Shown here: piece by piece, positions 1-7,800 of the stretch
Position numbering within the stretch: the first letter of the stretch is position 1
How the letters are laid out: every line of letters begins with the position of its first letter
DNA from: an uncultured Castellaniella sp.
GTDB taxonomy: Bacteria; Pseudomonadota; Gammaproteobacteria; Burkholderiales; Burkholderiaceae_B
NCBI RefSeq assembly: GCF_937988725.1
Contig: NZ_CALKHS010000009.1
Span: forward strand, 186,001 to 250,000
DNA length: 64,000 nucleotides
Direction of reading: 5' to 3'
The notes under the pieces: generated by a model
The model's database searches: none
Told to the model about the DNA's origin: nothing
Seen by the model: only the letters and a program-made list of their open reading frames with translations
Position numbers and translations under genes: made by a program

Positions 1-1
1 G

Positions 2-586
2 CTTTTCCAATGGCAATCCGGACAGCCCGGGCAGCCGCCCAGCCGGGCATCGGCCACGGCGCTCTGGGCCGAGGGCTGCGCCCGCATCACGGAACCGCTG
101 TTCACCGGCTGCCTGACCGAATACCTGCCGCCCGAAGCCTTCTACACCAGCACCCGGCAGGCGGACCAGGGCATCCGCCCGCTGACGCTGAAGGCCGCCG
201 TCACCTGGCTGCAGACGGCCGCCCACATTCCGGGCACGGACCTGCGGGCGGCCATCGTCGCCTGCGGCGAGCAGACCATCGAGGAATACCGCATCGGCTT
301 CTGCACCCGCCAGAACAACGACGTGATCTACGGCTGCGTCTGGCCTTCGCTCAGCCGCGAGGAATCCGCCCCGGAACAGGGGGAAGACGGCCAGGTCGAC
401 ACCTGGGACACGCTGGCTGCCCTGCTGCGCGAATCGGGCATCCAGGACGTGCGCCGCCTGCCCGGCCTGCAGGCCATGGAATTCTGCGAAGACTGCGGCA
501 CCCCCTATTTCCCCAACATGCTGGGCGAAATGCAGCACCCGGAACTGCCGGAAGAAATCGATCCCGAGCCGGTGCAGTTCCACTGA
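2..586 (+). CDS. DUF2863 family protein, C-terminal part (5' end outside window)
   Basis: The open frame enters from the left edge (frame starting at base 2) and runs to TGA at 586, giving about 194 residues of a longer protein. The tail has an acidic stretch (EIDPEPVQFH at the end) and a CxxC pair in FCEDCGTPYFPNMLGEM, which I associate with the uncharacterised DUF2863 family of Burkholderiales. No function is known to me. A 60-nt gap separates it from earP on the same strand, so co-transcription is possible. An overlapping open frame from base 10 to 1746 crosses both this gene and earP and is a GC-rich shadow. Confidence 0.75.
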   Translation, partial: LFQWQSGQPGQPPSRASATALWAEGCARITEPLFTGCLTEYLPPEAFYTSTRQADQGIRPLTLKAAVTWLQTAAHIPGTDLRAAIVACGEQTIEEYRIGFCTRQNNDVIYGCVWPSLSREESAPEQGEDGQVDTWDTLAALLRESGIQDVRRLPGLQAMEFCEDCGTPYFPNMLGEMQHPELPEEIDPEPVQFH

Positions 587-646
587 CGCCGCGTCCCCGG
601 GCGCCCGCAGCGGCGGCGCCGGGGGCGGCGAACCCGCACAGCGCCG

Positions 647-1741
647 ATGAACCTTCTGAACTTCGACATTTTCTGCCGCGTCGTCGACAACTACGGCGAT
701 GCCGGCGTGTGCTGGCGCCTGGCGCGCCAACTGGCGGCGCTGGGGCACGGCGCGCGCCTGTGGATCGACGATCTGAGCGTCCTGGCCCGGCTGGAGCCCG
801 GCATCGATCCGGCGCGCGATCTGCAATCCGCCCACGGCGTGCAGGTCGGCGCCTGGCCGGCGGCCGAACAGGCGCAGGCCCCCGAACGCGGCGTGGTCAT
901 CGAGGCCTTCGCCTGCGCCCTGCCGTCCCGCTATGCTGCGACCATGGCGACGCGCGGCTGCCTGTGGATCAACCTGGAATACCTCAGCGCCGAATCCTGG
1001 GTCGAGGGCTGCCATGGCCTGCCCTCCCTCCAGGCCAACGGCGTGCCGAAGTATTTCTATTTTCCCGGCTTCACCCCGGCAACGGGCGGGCTGCTGCGCG
1101 AACCCGACCTGGCCGCCCGCCGACGGCAGGCGCAGGCGCGGGACCGGCGCGAACGCCTGCGGGCCCTGACGGGGCTGCCGGTGGACGGCCTGCCCGCCCC
1201 CGGCCGCGTCATGCTGCTGTTCTGCTATCCGGACGCCCCCTGGGCGGGCCTGCAGGCCGCCCTGGCGCAACGGGAGGAGGACACCTGGCTGCTGGTCCCC
1301 GGCGCCGTCCCCCCCGGCCTGAACAGCCGGGGATCGCTGCGGGTGCTGCCCATCCCCTTCGTGCCGCAGACCCGCTTCGACGAACTGCTCTGGTGCTGCG
1401 ACCTGAACTTCGTGCGCGGCGAGGACTCCCTGGTCCGCGCCCTGTGGGCCCGGACGCCGCTGGTCTGGCAGATCTACCGGCAGGCGGACGATGCCCACCT
1501 GGACAAGCTGGACGCCTGGCTGGATCGCGCCCGCTGGCCCGAGCCCGCCCGGGCGCTGACTCTCGCCTGGAACCGCCGCGACGACGAGGGCGTGCGCCGG
1601 GCGTTGACGCAGGCCCTGGCCCCCGACGCCTGGCGCGCCTGGCAAAGCCGCTGCGACGACTGGTCGCGGGAACTGTCCGATCGCCCGGATCTGGTCCACG
1701 ATCTGCTGGACTTTTGCCAGAATCACCTCCAGAAGAGTTAG
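647..1741 (+). CDS. earP: EF-P arginine rhamnosyltransferase EarP
   Basis: Predicted to transfer rhamnose from dTDP-rhamnose to the tip arginine of elongation factor P in the cytoplasm, activating EF-P for rescue of ribosomes stalled on polyproline. The 364-residue length fits the family. The N-terminus carries the DNYGDAG motif (D14 and D18 match the aspartates reported as essential in Pseudomonas EarP), and FVRGEDS near residues 255-261 holds the conserved glutamate E259 of the nucleotide-sugar site. The gene lies 84 nt upstream of efp, the usual EarP/EF-P pairing, and that EF-P has the required arginine. Start ATG 647 precedes MNLLNFDIFC, a typical beginning. Function follows from family knowledge and the context agrees. 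Confidence 0.95.
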   Translation: MNLLNFDIFCRVVDNYGDAGVCWRLARQLAALGHGARLWIDDLSVLARLEPGIDPARDLQSAHGVQVGAWPAAEQAQAPERGVVIEAFACALPSRYAATMATRGCLWINLEYLSAESWVEGCHGLPSLQANGVPKYFYFPGFTPATGGLLREPDLAARRRQAQARDRRERLRALTGLPVDGLPAPGRVMLLFCYPDAPWAGLQAALAQREEDTWLLVPGAVPPGLNSRGSLRVLPIPFVPQTRFDELLWCCDLNFVRGEDSLVRALWARTPLVWQIYRQADDAHLDKLDAWLDRARWPEPARALTLAWNRRDDEGVRRALTQALAPDAWRAWQSRCDDWSRELSDRPDLVHDLLDFCQNHLQKS

Positions 1742-1825
1742 AATAGACAGTTAATCTTTTTTTCTGCTTTGCCTCGGAATGCGTTTTCATGCTCGGGGCA
1801 CATCAATCCCCGGAGCTTTACCTCT

Positions 1826-2383
1826 ATGAAAATCGCCCAAGAACTGCGAGTCGGCAACGTCGTGATGGTGGGTAGCGACCCCCTGGTGGTCCAAAAGGCC
1901 GAATACAACAAGTCCGGCCGCAACGCCGCCGTCGTCAAGCTGAAGTTCAAGAACCTGCTGACCGGCAGCGCCAGCGAATCCGTCTACAAGGCCGACGAAA
2001 AATTCGAACAGGTCATGCTGGAAAACAAGGAATGCACCTATTCCTATTTCGCCGACCCCATGTACGTCTTCATGGACGAGGAATACAACCAGCACGAAGT
2101 CGAAGCCGACAGCATGGGCGACGCCCTGAACTACCTGGAAGAAGGCATGACCGTGGAAGTCGTCTTCTACGAGGGCCGCGCGATTTCCGTGGAACTGCCC
2201 ACCATCATCGTGCGCGAAATCATCTACACGGAACCCGCCGTCAAGGGCGACACGTCCGGCAAGGTCCTGAAGCCCGCCAAGATCAACACCGGCTACGAAC
2301 TGTCCGTGCCGCTGTTCTGCAATATCGGCGACAAAGTCGAAATCGACACCCGCACCAACGAGTACCGCAGCCGTGTGATGTAA
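1826..2383 (+). CDS. efp: Translation elongation factor P
   Basis: Encodes 185 residues beginning MKIAQELRVG, the standard EF-P start, with a GGAG ribosome-binding site about 10 nt upstream of ATG 1826. An in-frame ATG at 1769 would add an unrelated tail and is rejected. The KOW-like N-domain is followed by two OB-type domains, ending IDTRTNEYRSRVM. The modification loop reads NKSGRNAA, placing arginine at residue 32; this is the EarP-type (rhamnosylated) EF-P rather than the lysine-type modified by EpmA/EpmB. It acts at the ribosomal E site to promote peptide-bond formation at polyproline. A strong terminator follows. Confidence 0.97.
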   Translation: MKIAQELRVGNVVMVGSDPLVVQKAEYNKSGRNAAVVKLKFKNLLTGSASESVYKADEKFEQVMLENKECTYSYFADPMYVFMDEEYNQHEVEADSMGDALNYLEEGMTVEVVFYEGRAISVELPTIIVREIIYTEPAVKGDTSGKVLKPAKINTGYELSVPLFCNIGDKVEIDTRTNEYRSRVM

Positions 2384-2424
2384 TCGCGCAGCGAAAAGGC
2401 GGGCCGGCGACACACCGGACCCGT

Positions 2425-2463
2425 TAAAAAAACCGGAAGACCCCAGGTCTTCCGGTTTTTTTA
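2425..2463. terminator. Bidirectional intrinsic terminator between efp and the DUF1178 gene
   Basis: A perfect 12-bp stem (AACCGGAAGACC at 2431-2442 and its complement at 2446-2457) with a 3-nt loop, preceded by an A run and followed by a T run. It sits between convergent genes and can end transcription in both directions. Confidence 0.93.
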
Positions 2464-2512
2464 TTGCCCGAGCGCTCCGGCGCGGGAATAGCCGCCAACA
2501 GCCGGACCGGGC

Positions 2513-3010
2513 CTACTGCAGACGGTCGTCGTCCAGGATGTCGGGAATCGGCATGATGGAAATGCCGTCCTCGGCCAGTTCGCGGCATTCTTCCACGGAA
2601 GCGGTGCCGCGAATCGGGCGTTCCTCGATCTCGCCGCTGTGCATACGGCGGGCCTCGTCGGCGAAACGGGCGCCGACGTCGTCGGACTGGCGCACGATCC
2701 GGCGGATCTGGCGCAGGACTTCCGCCTGCAGGCGCGTCAGCTGGTCGCTGGAGGGCGCCGCCACGGCAGCCCGGCCCTGCGACGATGAACGCTCGGCGGC
2801 GTCGGCGGCAGCCGCCGGCGCGGCTTCCCGGCGCAGGTGGCTGACGTTCAGGTGCGGCGCCGATACGCGGCGCGTGATCTGGTCGCTATGGCAGATCGGG
2901 CAACGCACCATCCCCTGCGACCGCTGATCGTCGTAGCTTTCCTGAGAGGCGAACCAACCTTCGAAAACATGGTCGTGTTCGCACGCGAGATCGAATACTT
3001 TGAGTGCCAT
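2513..3010 (-). CDS. DUF1178 family protein
   Basis: A 165-residue protein starting MALKVFDLACEHDHVFEGWF; I choose the ATG at 3010 over one three codons upstream because MALKVFDL matches the family start. The N-terminus has Cys/His residues (LACEHDH) and a CxxC in VRCPICHSD, suggesting a small zinc-ribbon-like fold. The middle is Ala/Ser rich, and the C-terminal half is helical and ends in an acidic segment. Members are widespread in proteobacteria with no assigned function. It lies 2 nt downstream of the nuclease-like gene and is probably co-transcribed with it. Confidence 0.88.
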   Translation of the reverse strand: MALKVFDLACEHDHVFEGWFASQESYDDQRSQGMVRCPICHSDQITRRVSAPHLNVSHLRREAAPAAAADAAERSSSQGRAAVAAPSSDQLTRLQAEVLRQIRRIVRQSDDVGARFADEARRMHSGEIEERPIRGTASVEECRELAEDGISIMPIPDILDDDRLQ

Positions 3011-3012
3011 GA

Positions 3013-3612
3013 TCAGCAAATGGGGGTGGACTGCCCGGTTTCAAGCGCCTTCCAGCATTTCCAGCGCCATTCCCAGGGAGGAACCGGTTTCGGGTCGCGC
3101 CACAGGCCCAGCCGCTGCGCGCGCGCCTGGCGCTCCAGATCCGCCAGGCCGGGGTCGCGCAGATACTTGCCCCCGCCCTGCCGGTTGGCCCAGGCCATGC
3201 CGCCGGCCACCATCAGGCGATTGGCCAGCCGGCCGTCGCCCAGCGGCACGTCGCAGATGTCGCGTCCGTACTGGTCCTGCTCATAGCACCGCAAGGTCAG
3301 GGTCTTGCCGGCCGCCAGATCGGCCAGCGCCTTGCGGGCGGCCTGCCCATAGGGCTGGCCGGGCTGGGCGCGCCCATGGCCGGTTTCGGGGGCGTCGATG
3401 CTGGCCAGCCGGACCCGGTGCCGCTGGCGCCCGGCCAGCAGAGTCAGGGTATCGCCATCGGCCACCTGCACGACCCGCCCTGACAGCGCATAGGTCCCGC
3501 CCACGGCGGGCCAGGCCAGCAGCGCGGCCGCGCACAGCAGCAGCCCCTGCAAAGTCCGCTGACGCAGCGCATCGGGAGTCGGAACGGAACGAAAAAAACG
3601 GCTGGATGGCAC
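3013..3612 (-). CDS. Thermonuclease (SNase) family protein, probably exported
   Basis: The C-terminal part is a staphylococcal-nuclease-like domain: VADGDTLTLL, then RVRLASIDAPETG and YGQAARKAL, then QYGRDICDV, which supply the Arg, Glu and Arg positions used by SNase for phosphodiester cleavage. A hydrophobic stretch (LLLCAAALLAWPAVGG) upstream looks like a signal peptide, so the product probably acts in the periplasm or outside. No ATG gives a sensible start; I choose GTG 3612, with an AGGGG-like site upstream, giving about 199 residues. The frame stays open much further upstream, but that is the antisense shadow of the next gene. Substrate (DNA or RNA) cannot be told from sequence. Confidence 0.75.
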   Translation of the reverse strand: MPSSRFFRSVPTPDALRQRTLQGLLLCAAALLAWPAVGGTYALSGRVVQVADGDTLTLLAGRQRHRVRLASIDAPETGHGRAQPGQPYGQAARKALADLAAGKTLTLRCYEQDQYGRDICDVPLGDGRLANRLMVAGGMAWANRQGGGKYLRDPGLADLERQARAQRLGLWRDPKPVPPWEWRWKCWKALETGQSTPIC

Positions 3613-3770
3613 GGCAAGGCCCCTACGACTGAGAAAAAAGCCCCCACGCGGCGCAGGAGATGCCTGCGGGCCATCGCTTCGCGGCCCGGCGATCAGACGC
3701 GGCGGAACGCAGGCCCCGGCCGGCAGATGCGCCATTGTAATGGAGCCGGGCGGATTCGCCCCGCGGACCC

Positions 3771-5414
3771 TCAATCGGGCCAGGCCCGCTGCAACAGCGC
3801 ATCCGAGGCCAGGTCCGACGCCTGCGCGCCATACACGCGCCCGCCGCCTCCGCTCAGGCGGCTGTCCACGAAGACCCGCGACACATAGTCCGGCGCATGG
3901 CGCAGCAGCAGATCCGCCTGCACCAGCAGGACCAGGTCCTGGGCGATCTGCCGGGCGCGCGCCTGCTGCGCATCCGCAGCCAGGCGCAGATCCCGCAGCA
4001 GGCGATCGGCCGTGGCCCGCAAGGCGGGCTCGTCGGCATGGACCTGGGCCAGGGCGTCGATTTCCTGGGTCGTCAGCGCCTCCGCCTGCCGGGCGGCCCG
4101 CAGCACGTCCAGGCACATGACGTTGCCCGAGCCTTCCCAGATGGAATTCACAGGCGTTTCCCGATAGAGCCGCGCCATCGGTCCGTCCTCGATGTAGCCG
4201 TTGCCGCCCCAGACCTCCATGCACTCGGCGGCGGCCTCGATGGCTCGCTTGCAGACCCAGAACTTGGCTGCCGGCGTCAGAATGCGGCGCAGGGCCTGTT
4301 CGGCGGGATTCTCCGGGTGGTCGAAGGCGCGCGCCAGGCGCAGCGCCAGCGTGGTGGCAGCCTCGCTTTCCAGGGCCAGATCCGCCAGCACCTGCCGCAT
4401 CAGGGGTTGGTCGATCAGGCGGCGGCCGAAGGCCTGGCGATGGCGGGCATGATGGATGGCCTGCACCACGGCCTGGCGCAACAGGGCGGCGCTGCCCAGC
4501 ACGCAGTCCATCCGCGTGTATGAAGCCATCTCCACCAGCGTGGCGATGCCCCGCCCGGGCTCGCCCACCCGCCGCCCCAGCGCTCCGGAGAATTCGACTT
4601 CCGCGCTGGCGTTCGAACGATTGCCCAGCTTGTCCTTCAGGCGCTGGATGCGGACCCCGTTGCGCGTCTCGCGATCCAGCCAGCGCGGGACGTAGAAGCA
4701 GGAATGGGCATCGCCGTCGCGGGCCAGCATCAGATGGGCGTCGGACATGGGCGAGGAAAAAAACCATTTATGCCCGGTCAGGCTGAACCAGCCGTCGCCG
4801 GCGGATTCCGCCCGGCTGGTGTTGCCGCGCAGGTCGGAGCCCCCCTGTTTTTCCGTCATGCCCATGCCGATCATCATGGAATGCTTGTCCGCGACGGGCA
4901 GGTCGCGGGCGTCGTAGCGGCGGCTGGCGAGCTTGGGCTGCAATTCGGCGAACCAGGGTTCGCGGGCCAGCAGGGGGATGGCGGCGCTGGTCATGGTGAC
5001 CGGGCACAGAGAGCCGGCCTCGATCTGGCCGTGCATCAGATAATGCGCCGCGCGGGCCACGTGGGCGCCTTCGGCGGGCATGACCCAGGCGCTGCCGTGC
5101 ATGCCCTGGGCGAAGGCCAGGGACAGGAATTCCGACCAGCCCGGATGGAAGTCGACCACGTCGATCCGGCGGCCGGTGCGGTCGAAGGCCCTGAGGACGG
5201 GAGATGCCCGGTTGATGTCGGCCGCCAGCCTCGCCAGATCGGCCTGTCCCAGGCGCTGCCCCCAGGATTCCAGGTCGGGTTCGTGATGCTGGCCGCCCTC
5301 GCGTCGCACGCCCTGCATCAGGGCGGCATCGGCCAGGAAGAGATTGCAGTCCGGCAGATCCGGCGCCTGGTTTTCCACCTGGTGCGTTTCCGATGTCAGG
5401 CCCTGAACAGCCAT
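3771..5414 (-). CDS. AidB-like acyl-CoA dehydrogenase family protein
   Basis: A 547-residue flavoprotein of the acyl-CoA dehydrogenase superfamily in the long AidB form. MTEKQGGSD at residues 186-194 and the following RGNTSRAE segment are hallmarks of the AidB/isovaleryl-CoA dehydrogenase-like branch; GHKWFFSSPMSDAHL and WGGNGYIEDGPMARLYRE are the FAD and active-site regions. ATG 5414 is chosen because GGAGGT lies 6 nt upstream; the longer open frame to 5912 overlaps the divergent DUF423 gene. E. coli AidB belongs to the Ada alkylation response and binds DNA. Here an alkyladenine glycosylase gene lies 1.6 kb away, but a catabolic acyl-CoA role is also possible. Confidence 0.88.
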   Translation of the reverse strand: MAVQGLTSETHQVENQAPDLPDCNLFLADAALMQGVRREGGQHHEPDLESWGQRLGQADLARLAADINRASPVLRAFDRTGRRIDVVDFHPGWSEFLSLAFAQGMHGSAWVMPAEGAHVARAAHYLMHGQIEAGSLCPVTMTSAAIPLLAREPWFAELQPKLASRRYDARDLPVADKHSMMIGMGMTEKQGGSDLRGNTSRAESAGDGWFSLTGHKWFFSSPMSDAHLMLARDGDAHSCFYVPRWLDRETRNGVRIQRLKDKLGNRSNASAEVEFSGALGRRVGEPGRGIATLVEMASYTRMDCVLGSAALLRQAVVQAIHHARHRQAFGRRLIDQPLMRQVLADLALESEAATTLALRLARAFDHPENPAEQALRRILTPAAKFWVCKRAIEAAAECMEVWGGNGYIEDGPMARLYRETPVNSIWEGSGNVMCLDVLRAARQAEALTTQEIDALAQVHADEPALRATADRLLRDLRLAADAQQARARQIAQDLVLLVQADLLLRHAPDYVSRVFVDSRLSGGGGRVYGAQASDLASDALLQRAWPD

Positions 5415-5525
5415 GCTGGAACCTCCGAATAGGCACGAAGTCACGACCCAGTCTACCTGCGATTCCCGCCGGGGGACAGGCCCTCGATACAATCGGTACA
5501 GATCGTTTTTCCGGAGATTGCCACC

Positions 5526-5906
5526 ATGACTCCCCGTTTCCTGATCCTGTGCGGCGCCCTGGTCCTGGCCCTGGGCGTCGCCACGGGCGCCTTCGGCGCC
5601 CACGGCCTGCGCCGACTGGTCGCTCCGGACCTGCTGGAAACCTGGCGCACGGCGGCCCACTACCAGCTCATCCATGGACTGGGACTCCTCTTGATCGCCG
5701 CCCTGTGGTCGCGCCTGGCGCCCGCCCCCGCCGCCTGGGCCGGCGGGCTGATGCTGGCCGGCCTGCTGATCTTCAGCCTCAGCCTGTACGCCCTGGTCCT
5801 GACCGGCATCCAGGCCCTGGGAGCCCTCACCCCGGTGGGCGGCCTGCTGATGATCCTGTCCTGGCTGGCTCTGGCGCTGGCCGCCTGGCGCGGCGCGGCC
5901 GCCTGA
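5526..5906 (+). CDS. DUF423 family small integral membrane protein
   Basis: Encodes 126 residues made of about four hydrophobic segments. The conserved GAFGAHGL motif sits after the first helix, with WRTAAHYQLIHGLGLL following, both typical of DUF423 (YwdK/YgdD-like) inner-membrane proteins of unknown function. It is divergent from the AidB-like gene, with 111 nt between starts. The adenine deaminase gene follows 68 nt downstream on the same strand. Confidence 0.9.
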   Translation: MTPRFLILCGALVLALGVATGAFGAHGLRRLVAPDLLETWRTAAHYQLIHGLGLLLIAALWSRLAPAPAAWAGGLMLAGLLIFSLSLYALVLTGIQALGALTPVGGLLMILSWLALALAAWRGAAA

Positions 5907-5974
5907 ACGCACGGCGCGGGGGGCCGCCGGAGGCGGTCCTATAATGAATTCCCGTTTATCCGACCGGAATCCCC

Positions 5975-7018
5975 ATGCCCCAAGCCCCCTGTGATCCTGC
6001 GCTGCGCGAATGGCTGCGCGCGCTGCCCAAGGCGGAACTGCACCTGCACATCGAAGGCACGCTGGAACCCGAATTGATGTTCGAGCTGGCCGGGCGCAAC
6101 AAGGTGCCGCTGCCCTACGCCAGCGTCGACGCCGTGCGCGCCGCCTACCGGTTCACCGACCTGCAGTCCTTCCTGGACCTGTACTACGCGGGCGCGAGCG
6201 TCCTGGTCACGGAACAGGACTTCCACGACCTGGCCATGGCGTACCTGCGGCGCGCCCGCGACGACGGCCTGGTCCACGTCGAGATCATGTTCGACCCGCA
6301 GACCCACACGCACCGCGGCATCGCCATCGGCACCGTGTTCGCGGGCCTGGCCAGCGCCCTGCGCGAGGCGCGCGACACCCTGGGCATCAGCGGCCGCCTG
6401 CTGCTCAGCTTCCTGCGGCATCTCAGCGAAGAAGACGCCTTCGCCACCCTGGATGCCGCCCTGCCGCTGCGCGAGGCGTACGCCGACCTGTGGGTGGGCA
6501 TCGGCCTGGATTCTTCCGAAAAGGGCAACCCGCCGGAAAAATTCGCCCGCGTCTATGCCCGCTGCGCGGAACTGGGCTTCCGCCTGGTGGCCCACGCGGG
6601 CGAGGAAGGCCCGGCCGCCTACGTCCGGGAAGCGCTGGAGACGCTGAAGGTCGCCCGCATCGACCACGGGGTGCGCAGCAGCGACGACCCCGCTTTGCTG
6701 CAGACCCTGATCCAGCGCCGGATTCCCCTGACCGTCTGCCCGCTGTCCAACCTGAAGCTGGGCGTCGTGCGCGACCTGTCCGAACACAATCTGGCCCGCC
6801 TGCTGCGGGCGGGGGCCATGGTCACGATCAACGCCGACGACCCCGCCTATTTCGGCGGCTACGCGCTGGACAACTACGTCGCCAGCGCCCAGGCCCTGGA
6901 TCTTTCCCGCGACGAGCTGGTCACGCTGGCCGCCAACAGCCTGCAGGCGTCCTTCCTGCCCGCTGCCGACAAGACCCGCTGGCTGGACCAGCTGGCCGTC
7001 GCGGCCAGCCGGGGATGA
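5975..7018 (+). CDS. Adenine deaminase (adenosine-deaminase-fold, EC 3.5.4.2)
   Basis: A 347-residue metal-dependent TIM-barrel hydrolase. HLHIEG gives zinc ligands H23 and H25; VAHAGEEGPA (H207, catalytic E210), CPLSNLKL and NADDPAYFGGY (D288, D289) complete the site. The overall pattern, including LDSSEKGNPPEKF, resembles bacterial and yeast adenine deaminases of the adenosine deaminase family more than true adenosine deaminases, so adenine to hypoxanthine plus ammonia is the likely reaction in purine salvage. The stop codon overlaps the start of the DNA glycosylase gene (ATGA), implying translational coupling. Adenosine as substrate is the main alternative. Confidence 0.88.
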   Translation: MPQAPCDPALREWLRALPKAELHLHIEGTLEPELMFELAGRNKVPLPYASVDAVRAAYRFTDLQSFLDLYYAGASVLVTEQDFHDLAMAYLRRARDDGLVHVEIMFDPQTHTHRGIAIGTVFAGLASALREARDTLGISGRLLLSFLRHLSEEDAFATLDAALPLREAYADLWVGIGLDSSEKGNPPEKFARVYARCAELGFRLVAHAGEEGPAAYVREALETLKVARIDHGVRSSDDPALLQTLIQRRIPLTVCPLSNLKLGVVRDLSEHNLARLLRAGAMVTINADDPAYFGGYALDNYVASAQALDLSRDELVTLAANSLQASFLPAADKTRWLDQLAVAASRG

Positions 7019-7656
7019 GCGCCATGCCCGCAACCATCAATCCGGGCAAGTTCAGCCTGCCCGCCGACGCCATCCAGGGCGAGTGCCGGCGGCTGGACCG
7101 CGCCTTCTACGATCGCCCGGCCATCACGGTCGCCCCCGACCTGCTGGGCCGCCTGCTGATCCACGCCACGCCCGAAGGCCCGCGCATCGGCCGCATCGTC
7201 GAGGTCGAGGCCTACCTGGGCCCGACCGACCTGGCCGCCCATACTTCGCGCGGGCGCACCGCCCGCACCCGCGCCATGTTCGGCCCGCCGGGCCACGCCT
7301 ACGTCTACCTGATCTACGGCATGTACCACTGCATCAATGCCGTCACCGGCCCCGAAGGCAGCGGCACCGCCGTGCTGCTGCGGGCGCTGGCGCCGGTATC
7401 GGGCCTGGACAAGGCCGCCAACGGCCCGGGGCGCCTGTGCAAGGCCATGGACATCACGCTGGACCACTACGGCATCGACCTGTGCAGCGACACGCTGTGG
7501 ATCGCCGAGGACGAATCGCCGAGGCCGGCCAGCATCGTCGCCAGCCCCAGAATCGGCGTGGACTATGCCGGGGAATGGGCCGACAAGCCTCTGCGCTTTC
7601 ATGTGGACGGCCACCCCGCCGTCAGCCGCCGCCCCGGCAAGAAACGGACGAGATGA
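7015..7656 (+). CDS. Alkyladenine (3-methyladenine) DNA glycosylase, AAG/Mpg type
   Basis: A 213-residue protein of the eukaryotic-type AAG family: FYDRPAITVAPDLLGRLL, then RIVEVEAYLGPTDLAAHTSRG (with the catalytic Glu), MFGPPGHAYVYLIYGMYHCIN and NGPGRLCKAM are all family signatures. It removes alkylated purines such as 3-methyladenine and also hypoxanthine, starting base-excision repair. ATG 7015 overlaps the adenine deaminase stop; an alternative ATG at 7024 would shorten it by three residues. About 20 unconserved residues precede the family core. Pairing a base-excision enzyme with a free-adenine deaminase is unusual (see findings). Confidence 0.92.
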   Translation: MSAMPATINPGKFSLPADAIQGECRRLDRAFYDRPAITVAPDLLGRLLIHATPEGPRIGRIVEVEAYLGPTDLAAHTSRGRTARTRAMFGPPGHAYVYLIYGMYHCINAVTGPEGSGTAVLLRALAPVSGLDKAANGPGRLCKAMDITLDHYGIDLCSDTLWIAEDESPRPASIVASPRIGVDYAGEWADKPLRFHVDGHPAVSRRPGKKRTR

Positions 7657-7720
7657 GCCTGCCGGCGCCGCGGGGCGCCCATCCGCCAGAGCGTTCCGGG
7701 ACTGCGCGCGACGGCTCGAA

Positions 7721-7734
7721 TTAACGTGGATCAA
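7721..7734 (+). promoter_or_regulatory. FNR/NNR-type box upstream of nosR
   Basis: TTAACGTGGATCAA matches the FNR/DNR/NNR consensus TTGAT-N4-ATCAA at 8 of 10 positions and is especially close to the NNR form (TTRAC-N4-ATCAA). Its centre is about 73 nt upstream of the nosR ATG, so a class II start near 7769 would leave a leader of about 30 nt. This suggests anaerobic and/or nitric-oxide control of the nos operon. Site only; not tested. Confidence 0.7.
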
Positions 7735-7760
7735 GGGCCGCCCAGGCCTTGGCATCCCGG

Positions 7761-7774
7761 TTGATCTGGCGCAA
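7761..7774 (+). promoter_or_regulatory. Second FNR-like box, 40 bp downstream of the first
   Basis: TTGATCTGGCGCAA keeps a full left half-site (TTGAT) and a degenerate right half (CGCAA for ATCAA), 8 of 10 matches. It lies exactly 40 bp after the first box and close to where transcription would start from that box, so it could be a repressing site, a second promoter using a start codon near 7837, or chance. Confidence 0.4.
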
Positions 7775-7800
7775 GACAAGGGTTTTCCCCAGCCCATACG

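Noticed and set aside
10..1746. Open frame of 578 codons spanning the DUF2863 end and earP
   Set aside because: It runs across two recognisable genes in another frame and has the Arg/Pro/Gly-rich composition of a GC-rich shadow.
5415..5912. N-terminal extension of the AidB-like gene
   Set aside because: It would overlap the divergent DUF423 gene; ATG 5414 has a clear GGAGGT site and the protein core starts there.
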